A stretch of 64,000 nucleotides of DNA from Eleginops maclovinus (taxonomy: Eukaryota; Chordata; Actinopteri; Perciformes; Eleginopidae), in NCBI RefSeq assembly GCF_036324505.1, contig NC_086352.1, positions 30,088,312 to 30,152,311 of the forward strand. The letters run 5' to 3'. The notes below the pieces were generated by a model. That model ran no database searches, had not been told where the DNA came from, and worked only from the letters and a program-made list of their open reading frames with translations. A program made the translations under genes and the position numbers. Below, piece by piece: positions 48,501 through 63,740 of the stretch; the first letter of the stretch is position 1, and each line of letters opens with the position of its first letter.

Positions 48501-51500
48501 CAAAACATTACGTTAAAGCACTACCTCATCGACTCTGTCACTTTATGATTGAATAATGGCAACTGCCTCAGGCCTCATGAGTCTGTTTTTGTATTTTGAA
48601 GTTTCCATTGAGATAGGAGTCCTGTTTATTTTTGGATATGTTTGGGATTTTCATGTTCATTTTCTGGCATGCTTTTGACACATACTAGGAACAACTTTTT
48701 TTTTTTTTTACTCAAACCAGTTGATAATGATTATTATAATAATCAATATAATGGCAGCAGTGCTACCTATCTGAATTCATTACTAGCAACATTAGTTAAA
48801 ATGCATTTTATAAAATTCAGAATAATATTATTTTGCGTAACCTTCCATTGAGCTGTAAAAGCTATTTACCAAGCAAAACATGCAAATTTAAGTAACATCA
48901 CTATACAATTTTTTAAAATCTAGTTTTGGGATGATCCATGATGGTGAGGGGAATCCTTGTCACAAGACAGAAGGCAACATAATGTCTCCAACTCTGGCGG
49001 GAAACAACGGGGTCTTCTTCTGGTCCACCTGCAGTCGACAGTACCTCAGCCGCTTTCTTGGGTAGGCCTTTACCGCCTCGTTCAAGTGCACAAACAAATT
49101 CCCATTTTTCTAGCTGGTTGTCATTTATCTCTTCCTGACTGACACGGGTGATTTGTTGTTTTCACCAGAACAGCCCAGGCATCCTGTCTGGTGGACGAGC
49201 CAAGGCAGATCGGTCAGTACAAATACCCAGAACAACTCCTGGGCAGCTGTACAACGCAGACACGCAGTGCAAGTGGCAGTTTGGCTCCAAGGCCAAACTG
49301 TGTAGCCTTGATTTTGTCAAGGTGAGATACTAGTTAATCCATTATTAGCATGATTTAAAGCTGCTATTATCAAATATTTCTACATTAACAATGGATAAGG
49401 GTTCGTTATTGACAAAGCATTATCTGACTGCCATGACGCTATGCAGAGCTTTTCTAGAACCTTAAACCGAATCAATGAACCTAAATATGGTTATCTGCCT
49501 ACAGTTCTGTTTCGGTTTAATGTCATTGCTCCTATTGGTAATATTTTGACTGCAGCAGGTTGCTGTGTTAATCAAAAATATATTTTCCAATAGCCCAGAG
49601 AGGAGTGTTTTTCTGACGCTTTGTATAAACAATTATGGCACTTTTAACTATGAGGGGAATTTGGAGAATGCAGACCTCTGAAAATGGCTTTTACATAAGT
49701 AAAAAAACAAATGCGTGTATCTGCCCCTGGTCTTGGATCCGATCCAAAATTGAATGGGTTCCTTCTTGGCCCATGCTTTACCCTTCCCCAAAGTCACATG
49801 AAAATCTGGTCGATATCTTAAAAGACAAACCTAACAACCAACTAACTGAACAAAAAACATAACCTTCTTGGCTGAGTTAACTAGGGTCTTCTTTACAAAG
49901 TATCTATTGTAAGACTTTTTTGTGAAAATTTTTTGGGGGCATGTTATACTACCCAACAAAGGCACTACTCAAGTAGGAAGAGGAAGCAAAGTAGGAAAGA
50001 TTATCCCACAATTGGTCAATAAACTAACCCAATGTTGTGCAGTTTCAAAAAAACAAGTCCATAGCAGTTGAATGGTCCCAGTTTAACATGAACCCCAACA
50101 TTCCAAAATCAAACATTGTTCACATGTCCCTTAACCTAAACCAAGACGCACTAGATGAGCCTGCACTAATGAGACGGAGCAGCCTTTACAGCGCTAATGG
50201 TGCAGTGCTAAATTGGCACTTTATTAATTAGCATGATCTTTGCACAACCACATCGAACCCCCCTCACATTTGAGCCACCATTGAAATGCATTCCATAAAT
50301 TGAATGGGAATCCCAAGCCTTCCCCCGTGCCCCCCCCACCCCCGAACAGAAGCCTTGTGGGTCTTGGTATAACCCTTTATGTTGGGTGCATTGAATGATG
50401 TTGATTCACATGTAAATGCTCTTTAAAAATACTACGGGGTATACCATTCGGGGCTATAATTGCTGGGAAATCGACTTTACCGAATCGTATATATTACGGA
50501 TTAGCACACATGACATCGCCCTGGCTATTCACGACGTCCCTAAATCCCGGCTATGTTTCCCTTAAAAGAAGATCAAATACTACATCTGCATTTCTTAGGA
50601 CTGTGGATGGTAAATTAACCTACATGCTAGTTAACAGTGGATTTAGGCTGCTTTTCACAATTGTTTTTATTGTCCATGATAGGCTCATGTAGAATGATTT
50701 TACAAGCATGCTGGTATGGCTGTCAAACACCTGCTTTGGATAAGAGAATGGGGACAAAGCCTCAAACACACACACCAGAGCGGACTCTCCTGCCTTTCCC
50801 CCTCCCTCCTTTCTAGTTTCTCTCCCGTTGCCAGTTGCAGTTGGGCGGGTTGCCAGACTCTGCCGCCTGTCTTTCGACCCCGGCTCTCCCTCTGTGCTCA
50901 CTCACTCGCTCTGTCTCCGTATTGTTGGGTCAGATGACACATACAATTATAGGCTGTTTCATTAAAGAAGTACAGTGATTACATTTGACACCAGGGCTTT
51001 GTGGAGAAGCTTACCAGCGTGATGGTGGTCCTGGCAGGAAGCAGGTGCTCGCGGGTCATGGAAAGGGAGTCACACAGTGCCAAAAGGCTGTCAGACTACA
51101 GTCATAAGATACAAAACACCAAATCTGATAAGACATCTCATACTGTGTGTATGTTTGACTTGTTTGACAGGACATCTGCAAGTCGCTGTGGTGCCATCGA
51201 ACAGGGCACCGGTGCGAGACCAAGTTTATGCCTGCTGCAGAAGGCACCAACTGTGGCCCTGACATGGTGAGGAAATATCTTCTTGTTCCACAGCAGCCAC
51301 GCTTTTCTACTGCCTGCACTTTTACTCACTGACTCATTGACTATACAATACAAAAGAAAATGGCGCAAACACCTTTGGATGTCTAAAAGATGCAGATGGT
51401 AAAAACCGCTGATCAGTCATGTGAGTTAATATTCACTTTGTCATAACTCAATTGGTCAAGGAGTTTCCAGATCACATTTAGCACATCAACCCTAAATAGC

Positions 51501-54198
51501 ACAAAACCACACTTTGATATACACTTAGCTATGCTTACTTGCATAAAGTTGTAGAAGAAGATTGATGCTACTTGTGAAAAAGGAATTACAAATAATCAGG
51601 CAACCCATTGCATTGTCTAGTTATTATACTTTTGATAGGTTAGCTTGATCAAGAAGCTTTAGGTGTTCATTTACATAAAGTTAGACAGAGTATTGATAAC
51701 TGTTTACCCAGTAATTTGAATCTTTCTGAGTAAGCGTGGAATCAAAGTTATCATTTAACTATTAGCAAGACATACAATTTTCCCCAAAGTTCTTAACTTC
51801 CCGAGATAATTGAACTCCTTCAATCTACCGCTCGATCTTAGTTCCTACTCTCAGCTATGGTCATGATCAAAAGAAAGCAACCAGTTGAGGTGATTCAGGC
51901 ACCTGGCAAGGATGCCACATGGCAACAATAGGGATATGTTCAAGGCATGCCCAGCTGGGAGGAGACCGGGGGGCTGACCCAGGACCAGTTGGACGGAATA
52001 TATCTCCACGCTGGCCTGGAAGCCCATTGGAATCCCCAAGTCAGAGCTGGTTGTTGTGGCCAGGGAAAGGGACATTCGGGGCCCTCTTCTTGAACTGCTT
52101 ACCACACGACTTGACTTGGGATAAGCAGTTGATGATGGATGGAACAAACGTCCCCCTTCTGATAAATTCAAGAGGAAACAAGGGCAAACCATAAATGTAC
52201 CCTTAAACTATCAGATTGAAACAATCATCACAGTTTAAAGACAAACTTCCTAATTCAACCATGATCTGATGTGCATTGTGTAGCGGTGATCACACACTGG
52301 CATTTCAGGTGGTTTATACAAGTCATGCTTTGTTTTCGTGTCGTCATGGTGTTCCCAGATCACAATGATTAATTCAGAGACTAAAATGTTACAATAACTG
52401 ACAGAAATGATAGGTGTGAACACAAGAGCCAAATAGTGATACATCATAAGCCTCTTTGAAGTATTCTCACTATCCTGAGCCTGAATCTGGAATATACCTA
52501 ATAGCAATGAAGCTCAGTCATTTATTCCTCCTTGCTGCTTACACATGCATTTACCTGCAGGAGCATTTTTGAATCACCCAGACACGAAACATATCGAAAG
52601 CTGATATTTACAAAGACAAAAACAAAGAGAGGCGGTGATGTGTGCAGGGTTTGGCCCAGTGTGCGTGCGTGCGTGCGCGCGTGCGCGCGTGCGCGCGCGC
52701 GCTCTGGCCTTAGCTAGAGAGTATGGGTGTCCAGGTGTGGTGCTGGGCATTTCTCCAAACCAGGAAACTCCAATGCTTCTGATAAGAAAGCTATTCCTGC
52801 ACCTTGTTTTTTTCGTCTTCATTTATTTCATTCTCTCTCTGTTTCCCTCCAGTGGTGTCGGCGTGGGCAATGTGTTAAATACGGGGAACACGGCCCTAGG
52901 GCAGTACACGGCCAGTGGTCGACCTGGTCTCAGTGGTCTGACTGCTCCAGGACCTGTGGAGGGGGGATCATGTACAGGGAGCGCTCCTGCAACAGCCCAA
53001 GGTATACACACTCACATTGACTCACATAGAGAGGTGCAGCAATGATTCCTAAAATACTGGAATGAGTAAGCATCTTCCCACATCCATTTCTGATGTCTCA
53101 AATTCAATGATTGTTGAAAACATGTTTGGTTTGATGCCTAGAATAAAGTCTGTGGTTTATACAAGCTTAAAATATTTCGTACATTTTCTTCAAGACATAC
53201 ATCAGTAAATACTCTAGAGGCGAATGTACACAGCCGTTATGTCTCTTAAAAATGGGGATGCTAACAAGTGACTAAATGAGACTGCTAAACTTCATAACAC
53301 CAAACATTAGCCACTTTTAGCGGTGTTGACGAGAACGCTAACATCATGTGTCATTCTACTCGGATGTTAGCCTAATGTAAGCCTTACTTTTGGTGAATCA
53401 CAAAAGTGCTTTTAGTAAGTGGACATTATCCTGCTGAACAAAACGTGTAAAAAAACATGTGTTTGCCACAGATCTGATTTTCTGAAACATGCCGAAAAGC
53501 CCCTGATAAAATCCTCTCTATTATCCACTCTATTATCTCCTTGATCAACACCTCCTTTATAAAATGCTGTTCAAGGGATAATGCATCCCTAAAAGGACCA
53601 TTTGAATGTGTGTTACCCTGTGTTGTCTTTCATTTGTAAATTAAATGTTTTCTCTTTTAATCTTTTCAAATCCTATCCATTGAGTCAAATGCTTAACACT
53701 TCCCAAATACATGCTACTTGCTAAAACATTTTTTTAATACACTTCCTTATTAACTGTCTCACACTTGGGCAGGCCTGCTTATCCGTCCGTTCAAGTACTA
53801 AATGAGACTTGGACTACAGTGCATGATATGTGTGAGAACCAGATGTTTTAATAAAATAGTCTGTAGCTAAACGAGTCCTCCATTTACTTGAAATGGTCAA
53901 CGATTTTCTCCGTTTTTGTAATCGTTGCTGGTCGTGGAGGCATGCGATAAAACAAAGTCTTCATATAGAATTCAAGGTAACACAAGGCATGTAATTGATA
54001 TACAAATGATGATTTTGTGGGTGTAGTATTCTTTGACTTGCCAAACAGACGACAAAGTGATTCATGTTGTCATGTGTCTGCTTCTACTTTGAAAACCTAG
54101 TGCTTTTGGGCCAGAAAGCATTTCTTTAAAGTCCCAAAATATGTTCCTTAGTGAACACCTGAACGTGCCGTCTGCCAGATATCTGTCAGCACAGACTT

Positions 54199-54275
<77 letters not shown>

Positions 54276-57200
54276 ACATGTGCCTGATAACGGCTCTCAT
54301 CAGTCAGACTGACAGCCCAGACAGACAGACAGACAGACAGACTATCTCTCCCCGTGCTCCAGACGAGGAAACACTCCTAATAGCATGCTCTTTTCTCTGA
54401 AAGCTGCCAAGACCATCAGCAACGTCCCCTATTGCTACTCACTCGCACAAACACAACTGCATAATTCTGCAAAAGCGGGTCCCACTGTGCATATCTCTTT
54501 GTTGGTGAAGGGCTCTGTGCATGTCATTACAGGCATGTGAGACAGCATCAGTTCAATGGTTCCTAGAACACTTGGGCTGATTTATTAGATGTTTTTAAGA
54601 CTTTATTTTACTTTCTTACAATTGGTTACTAGATTTATTGTTATGTCACAACTCTACAATCAACCAATGTATTGTCCTGGTAAGTCAGTCTGCCCTTACA
54701 ACACTGGCTCTTCAAATTTGATACAGGGAAAGCAGGATTTTTGCAATTGGATATTTAGAGAAAAGATTAATTTTCGGATCAATGTCAGTCCCTCCTGCAT
54801 TTAAATATGTCCTATGTGTAATCCAAACGCCAAAGTCAGCATTATACAGAGACTCTTGGAAGACACTGACATTAAATGGAATGCATTGTTTGAGCAAGAT
54901 TTGTCGCCATTAAGGGTTTAAAGTCCATGAGGAATGTTTTTACGCTAGCCTTTTCCTCCATACTGTGACTCAAACAGTCCTGATGTGGATGGTTGAACTA
55001 TTTAGCTGTGCCATAGCCAATCAACAAGAAAACATGTCAACAGAAATTCCCAAACACCAACACCAAAGTATTACTAATTTGTGTTTCTAGCAAGTCAAGA
55101 GGTTTTTTGGCACTCTTGATATTTAATATTTAAAAATGTGGTTGGATTTATTTAAACATTTTGCAATGTGTCCGCTAAAGAAAGTAGTACCAAACATAAT
55201 GTTGGTTGTTCCAGTACAACAATATCTTCTTCAGTGGGATGAAATAATCAGTATACCATATATACTTTTTTACAGCTTACCACATTTGTAAACTGCTTGG
55301 AAACTTTGAGAATTACTCTTGAAATACTTAAAAAGGCTTTCAATTTCAGATTTTGTTTTACTCTTATACAAGCAGACTCTTATACAACTCCAAGAAGGAT
55401 CATGACTAATGGCCTACATCCAAGGCCACTGCACCACCTTGATTGGTGGAGTGACTTCATCACAACCAATCTGGTGTTTGGTTTGTACCGTTAATGATGC
55501 TTTCATTCAGAAATTAGTCATAGCAGGTTAGATCATGGAGGCATGTCACATTTAATCCCACATTTGTGTTTGAATGCAAGTGAGATGACAAGGATACTAG
55601 GGACATATTTGCTCTCTTAATAACTGCTGCCCTTGAGCACTGTCCTTTAGCAAGGTAGAGTTGACATATGGGACTTGGATAATAGAATGACTTCATACCA
55701 TCCTTTTGTCATAAACAAAACACAAATGGTTGTTAATCAAACACAAAGGAGCCTGCAAGGAGTCAACGTTGGACAAAAAGGTGTAGCTGAATATTGGACA
55801 TTTTGACATATTAGGAAAAGCATGTGTTATTAATAACACTAATGATGGCTTTGTTCTATTCAAATGCTCCAGTGAGTGAAGAAAAAGCAAAGCATGAACT
55901 AATGCACCTGAAGTAGCTAAATGGAATTCATCCCATGATTCTGTTCAATATTTACACCTGTGCTCTTCCTGTTGTGACATGTCAAAATGTCTTCTGTGAA
56001 AATACCTAATGTAATGCTATTTGATACACAGCCTCAAGAAATTATAATTTAATTAAAACAGTCAGTTCTCATGAACCAATTCACATTTCAACCGCTTATT
56101 CATGGCCAATGATACCATCATTGTCCAGAAGGTCTGTTATTTTCACGCTTCCAACTCAATGCCTATGCCAATGCGTAATGGACTCTGGCTGCAGCGATGC
56201 ATTTAAGAAAAGAGGCTTACCGTTTGTTCATCATATGCCTAAAGTTGAGGTCTAGGCCCCTAAAAGTAACCTGAATGGATTGTTACGTTTCCCAAATGCT
56301 AGGTGACAAGAAAGTAACACAAGATTAAAGAACCCGGGGAGTCAGTGGCTAAAACAACTCTCATTGTCTGGATTTACAAAAAAGTAACCTTTGCTATAAA
56401 GAAGACCAGCTTAGTATGCAAGATGTGATTTTATCGAATAGCTTCTTGTTTACAAGCTTTGTAAATCGCTGTTAAACTTTCTTCAAAAACCCAGGGTGGC
56501 AATGGGTCAATCAGATACATTGAGTAAAGAAAGTTACAACAAGTCGACAACTGGTTAAATGATGCCCATCCCCTTACCCTAACGCTAATCAAACTGCAGC
56601 ACAGCACACACGCTGACATCTGTTCAGACAGGGAAAAGTTGCAGGTTTCCACAGCCTTTTACGCAGGCCCTGATTAGGGAAAGCTATCACCTCGGACAGG
56701 CAGAGAGGCAGCACCTGGAGTGAGACAATCAGCAGAGAGAGGGGGAGGGGAGAGAAACACACAAAGAAACATTTTAGTGAACCAAGTTGTAATACATTTC
56801 AACTTTTCCCCTTTTGACCAATATTATCTTGATACGCCAACTGACACTTTCCAGTACATTTATGACCAACGATCAAAGGCTCAAGGTTTACATTTCTAGT
56901 GACATTTCAACTGTAATCAGTACTAACACTTATAATAAGTGTAATAAAATAATTTCAGTTATTGTATATTGTCTGCCACTACAACTATGACTCAACTGTT
57001 TGTGTAATCCTTAAAATGCTAATTTGTTTTATCATTGGGCTTGGAGAAAATGTAGCCTTTTTGTAGTTTAACATGCGAAACATAAGAACTCAACTTAAAG
57101 GTAATTTTAGACACAATACACTTCTACTATAGTATATGGTCCATTTCAATCCACTGGCTTCATCAATGCTTACCTAACAGCCGGACAGACACTGATGTGA

Positions 57201-58175
57201 CCATTCTGTCTGTCATAGTCGACTCGTCTCTTAATCCCCGCAAGGGATCAAAGACCAAAAGGTTTTACAGAAGCAGCCCTCATATGATACACGTTATACA
57301 CCAGAACTGGCAGGCCAAAAAGGGCCGCAGAGTCCTTTAAACCTGGTTAACTGTCAAGTCTGTTTATCATTCCTGTGGCACTTAAGAGTGCTTTGTAGAA
57401 GCAGCCGCTGAAAAATGGGGCTGGTGCAGCTAAACAGCGAGTTAGGGGGTCAGTGGGAGAGAAAGGGAAAAAATGGGGAGGGTTGAACATTAATCCAACA
57501 AATGTCATGATGCCATTTACAAAAGTTACAAAAATCCTTGGAACTCTCATGTTGAGGCAGTACAATGAGTCTGGTGTATGTCTCATAGTGTCTCTTTACC
57601 TTCAAACCATTGTCAACCATTCTTAACAGATACCATCACCCAAAAAAGTTTGATAAACGTCGTATCCCACATTGTACTCCTGAGTCACGATCTAGTCCCT
57701 GAGTCAGAGTGTGTTTTTCCCCAGAAATCTGTAAGATTATTTAAAAAGGGCCCTTCTGCTCCTAATCTGAGCAGAAAAAGGATTAGCCTGAATCTGACTG
57801 CTTGTCTCTAATGTCATCTTCACCCCTAAACTGACCTGTCTGGGCTCTCTTCCTAAAAACCCATGACACATAAAGCAAGACACTATGAGCACAATTGCCA
57901 ATAGCCAGTTAATTTAGACATTTGTGGTTATTTTGCTATATCCAAACATCCAGAATCCATATGTAGGCGTTTATTTTACTAACTTCGTCCATTTGTGACA
58001 GCTGAGTTCTCCAAAATGCACGAAAGGTTAGCATTTGATAATGCCTCAATTGCTTATTTAACTGAATCGTTTCATAAAACTTGTAAAAATTAAAGATTTG
58101 TCTTAATTTAGGTTATCATCTTGGGTTATTGTAGTATCTATTCATTTAAATGTACTCTGTCTGGGATTTTGCCAA

Positions 58176-58208
<33 letters not shown>

Positions 58209-61200
58209 GTCAGTTTTCCCTAAAAATAAATCTTTTTCCTCATACTCTTGGTCAGAAACCTCCATGTCAGAAGTATTCACATACAAGACACTTTGCAGTT
58301 TCATTAATCATCAATAGTAGAAAGACTTTAGAGGGGTATTTTTACATTTCTTAATAAAGACACGCTGAACATGTTTTATTTCAATAAGCAGTATTTTCTG
58401 ATGTGAAATGTAAAGAAATAAATTGCAGACAAAATGAGTAAGAATTTGTAATGTTCTCATTTCTGTTCAGGTAAGCTAATTAGATCATACTAGACAAGAT
58501 AATGCTTTAATTCCATATTTAACCAAAACATTTCAGAAAATGTAATTCAACAAATAACTGTTACTGGGGTTTCATGGGGATAAAGTTAAAATGTTACCCA
58601 GAGTGTATCCCCTTTAGATATATACTGTGTATACACATGCATTACAAAGGAATCAATATGTTAAACTTTAGACAAAAATGTAATCCTCCAGACATCCTAC
58701 TGTATGTTATTTAGAGTTTGGCCATACAGATATATCACCTTGGTACATTTTCACCTCTACCCTCCTACAAAATCTTAACACAGCGGGAAAGAGTCTTCAA
58801 ACATAATTCATTTGAATCCGCACATCCATTTTATGAGGCCATCGTGTATCTTTTGAGTCCTGTTAAAGAGTTCTATTGGTTCTTCTGTTAAAAACCACCC
58901 CATGTAGTAGTTGCTCCGAGACAAAAAAATGACTCTTCTCCCCGTCCCTCCCCCCTTACCCCTCTCCCCGTAGACCACCTGCCAGATCAAACACAGTCAA
59001 CCTAATCCTCACCAACAAGCCTAGAAGATTAGGTTCACGATCTTGACCTGGTTTTGTAGGGAGCACATTTTGTCACACACTCGATTTAAAGGACATGGGG
59101 GGCATTGTATGATAAGGGGTAGCACGGTGCTTAAATGGAACCTTGTTTGGTTGGTAGACGTGTAAAGTTTTTTTTTACTGGAGTTAGGCCTTCAGCAGTG
59201 TTGTGGATCTATGTAAGAAGTTGTTTGAGACGCAGAAGGAGCAGAAGCAGGTGACTCAAGAAGACAAGACTAGACAACATGACCTACAGTTTGTGGACTA
59301 GGCAGATTTACCAAGCTCCTGGGACTTAAAAGCACCCTTAACGTTCCTGAGGGTCACGTTGGAATCAGGGTGTAGAGACGGAAGAGGAATGGCGGAAACA
59401 AAAACTGAACACGTTGTCAGATCTCATTTCTATCCTGTTATTGGAAATCGATTTACAGTTCCAATGATACTGAAGGATCGGGGGACAGGAGCGAAGACAA
59501 AAAAAGGTTAAGAAACCAGAAGGGTTGTGAAATTCAGGGACAGACGGTCCATAATCCAAACTGCTTTCAACTTTCTCAAGAAAACTGTCCCGTTTTCTAC
59601 ACTTGCCTCTGATCAGAAGGCCTTGACTATACGACGCAGTATGCGGTACGGTTCCCCACTGGCCTGCCGTAAGCACATTACCATATGGGCTGCATTTGTC
59701 AGCCGCTAAGTCTTAATAGGATCAGGCCTACGAAAACCTGGGCCAATTCCCCCCCTCGCCAAGGGAAGAGAGATCGGCACTGAACAGATTTACACACATA
59801 CACACACACCTTGAGGAGCTCCATCACTCTTGGCAGCCAAGTCACAGTTTGATTGAGTCCAGGTCTGAATGGAGGGGAACTTTTAAAGGAGTTAAATCAA
59901 AAAGCAGTGAAGAACTTTTCTGATTGTTGCAGACAGTGGCATTGGCAAACTTATTTTCAAAGAAATTGTTGCAGTCTCATGGTGTTTACTTCCTTTTTTT
60001 CTGTTCGTTTTCCAAAGTTTCATTACGTTGCAACACTTGGGGACATGCTTTTATTGGACATGTTTGATCAGCAGGGTTTCCCAGTCTTTCTGTGTGTAAT
60101 GAGCCACTTTGGTAAATACCTAAACTCAATTTTCTCTGCTGGTGGTTGTGTTAGAATGCCTGGCATGAGTTTAGAAAACCTGAGGATTCAGACATTTCAA
60201 GACTCTGCTTGTCTGTGGTTATGGCTTTTATTATTTTAATGGCATATTAAAGCTTCAATACCTGTTTACATTGTGTGTCAGCTCTTCCTGTGTGTGTAGA
60301 TGAGTGTTGATTTGATGTGGTGTGTAAATATCATGGCATGCAAACTTCTCTTTGACATTACTGTTTTAAATCAATGTGACATTTAGTCCACTTTTGTTTG
60401 CTTTCATCAGGGCTAACACTACTCTGACAGATAAAATGGTGCCATTATAAAGTCACAGATTGGGAGACCAGAGTTGCCTTGTGAAGCATTGAAACTGCTC
60501 TGTTTAATTTTCTTAAAAAATGACAAAAGTCACATACATTCAGGCAAAACAAAACTGGCAAAAACATGTTTTTTCATGCACTGGGTGATATTGAGTTGCG
60601 GCTTTTTTGCGTCTTGGAAGGGAATCATCAAAAATACACATTTAGAAAGTTTGATGGTGTGGTCTGTTTCTCAACTAAACAAATTGTGTGTTTCCTTCAG
60701 GCCTTAAAAACCTGCTAAAACACTTATTTTTAGGATATTAATATGGCAAGTGTTTAGACTTTATGCATACTTTCCATACATCTGCAAAACGGCAATGACA
60801 GTGGAATTGCAAAACAGTAAAGTAAAATTGACTTGGAGGTAGTCGGGGAACATGATATTAAATCTGCTCAAATAATTCATGAACTCACGGTAGTTGCCGG
60901 CACTAAAGGGTACTTGTCTTGGGATGCAGACTTGATACACAGTCCACAGTTGGAGTTTTGATTGCCGTGTTAATGCATTGTTTATATGTGATCATAAAAC
61001 AAGCTGAATATCTTTGTCTTGTCTTAACTTCCACCCAGGCCACAGAACAACGGTAAATTTTGCTCAGGCTCCAGCCGTCTCAACCAGCTGTGTAACACTC
61101 GGCCGTGCCCGCTCAACGCTGTGGATTTTCGGGCCCAGCAGTGCGCTGAGTACAACAGCAAGCCATTCAGGGGCTGGTACTACAAGTGGAAGCCCTACAC

Positions 61201-63658
61201 CAACGTGGATGGTAAGGTTACCAGTTGATTTATTCAGTCCTGTTGTTAAATATTGAATGTATCCATTGTAGAGTTTTGCAGTGAACATATATTATTGTAG
61301 GCTTTGAGTCGAGGGAGTCCTTGCAATGCCATCTTCCAGGTCACAAAGAAATTGAATTGTTCCATTCGATTTTGGGATACTGCAAGAAATAAGCTCTATG
61401 GCATCACATGTTTATGATACTTACACATTTGGTTCATCAGGGTAAAATCCACATGTGGATATCAGACAAATCAACAAACATTGATGTGAAGGAACCAGGA
61501 AGTGCTAAAAGGATAACTAATTTCCAAGTTTAGGACTCATGCACCACTCTTTAGGAATACTCCTTGTTATCTTCTCTATCTGTAAAATACACAGTACTTT
61601 CCAAGGATTACAAAATACATCTCTCCTGTAAATTGGCACATATTGCACAAGAAAACAAATCTCATTGTTCAGAGCAGCTCTGTTAAACACACAGAGGATT
61701 GCACAGTGCTCATGGCAAGCTTTTTCTCATCTTAATTCCGTAGATCTTTTCATTCTGTACCCCTGCTAGTCTTAATCTTTTTTTTATAAAGTGTTTCTGT
61801 AATGCCAAACTCTATTTACTGCTGCAGTGATTAGAGCCAAAAGCTGGAGGAAACTATTACTGTGTAATGTGCACGGGAGACATGTAGCCACCTGCACCCC
61901 TCGGTGGGGATAGATTTAAAAAGGAAGCCTACGGGCCAGCTTTGTTACACAGAGAGAGAGTGCACTGAAGGAGAGCGGTGCATTTGGCCGTCGTCCCAGG
62001 CCTGTTTAAGCTGTTGATGAATGGGAGGCGATGTACAGAGGAACATATTCTGAACTGCCTTCTGGGACTTTGGGCCAAGTCACCTTCACCGTCATTTATT
62101 TTAATCAAAGGCGGCTGCAGAGACTTGTCTGTGATAACTGATCTGAACCGCAAAATAAAACTGCAACCCCACATGACTACCCCTGGGTGCCTTCATATTC
62201 AATTCCTGTCCTTTCCAATTCAGCCTCACCAGAACCTTTACATTATGTGCGAAACAGGTTGCAGAACAGTAGCCAGGGCAACTTTATATTTACCAGGTTA
62301 TAACATGACTTTGTACTGATTCAAAGTTATGAATCATTAAGTAAAATTCCTTCAAAGATTATCTTCTTTAATGATACAAATGTTTTCTCTATGTGCAGAT
62401 GAGGACATATGTAAGCTGTACTGCATCGCTGAAGACTTTGACTTCTTCTTTGCCATGGCCAGCAAGGTCAAAGATGGCACATCCTGCTCTGACCACAAAG
62501 GAGATGTTTGCATTGATGGAGTATGTGAGGTACATTGTCTGTTTGGATTCACAGTGCTGAACAGTACTCTTTCTCTTTCATGTCACTGGTAGAAAAAAAA
62601 TTGAGTACATGGAAAATTAAGCTCTAAGACTTGTTTCAGTATTGGTCTCATTGGGTGTGACCAAGACTTTGTCAATCAAGCGGAAACCTCCATTGGTGAA
62701 AGTTGTACTGGAATGGTCTGAAAGTGCAGTTCCTCTAATGGCCACTTGGGGCTGGCTTTAAAAGGACGTTATTCTCTATACATTTCTGTGGTAAAAAGCC
62801 CCAGTCTGCAGCAGAAATAATACACTTTTAAGCATCCTGTCACCAAAAAACAGTTCTGGAATAAAGCTTACTTCGCCCTTGATTCCTATATAACACAGAT
62901 TTTAAATACATATAAGGTTAAAGGTATATACAAAGGCATAAGCGCTTTGAGGGACAGTAGGGTACCGGGACATGTTGCTAGCCAATATGTGTTGCTTCTG
63001 CTAGGTCACCCGGGTCACAGACAATCTAATCTTTCCAGTTGTGTATTACGCTGGAGTTAAGCTAAGTCGGAACAGCTAAGATGGCAAAGGCCAGAGACCC
63101 ATATTGAGCAGTTACATGTGCTCCAGAGAAACCTCTGGTTGACATTAAATAAATTACACCTGCCTTGAAATATTGAAATGTTCATAAATATTCTTGACCA
63201 GTAAAATATGATTACAATGAACATTTTTGGATGTGTTCACTTTCAGTTCCACAAAGGGATTTGTGTTATTCGGTTACACTGATCATTAGTTTAAAACATT
63301 GTCGAAAGCAGTCACGTTGTCTGCCATACTTGCAGGAGATATTCTTGCCAATATATAATCCAATTGCTAATACAATGCATGAGAGTTTACAATAAACTAA
63401 ATATTTTCTTTATTATGTATCCAAGAATGAATTTACCTCCGTGTGTGACCTACATACATACATCTAATACATACAGTTTTTTCCTACACTTCATCTCGTC
63501 TTAAAAGTAATACTGCATCATCCAACAATGGTCATATTGTTCTGTTTTCAAGGGCATTATGTACTTGAAACACCCAATGTCTACACAGATGAAGTTAAAG
63601 TTAGCCTGGGATTTTCTAAATACATACTTTTATTCCTCTGAATTCTAGTCAGCATTGA

Positions 63659-63740
<82 letters not shown>

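Larger units (their letters stand above)
53002..61038 (+). other. Intron 12 (8 kb)
   Basis: Mostly AT-rich sequence without recognisable genes. Contains (CA)n at 54201-54270, (AGAC)n at 54319-54342 and (TTA)n at 58178-58207. No nested transcript was seen on either strand. Confidence 0.75.

Noticed and set aside
51851..52194. 113- and 91-codon frames in intron 11
   Set aside because: They fall in the LINE 3'-end relic.
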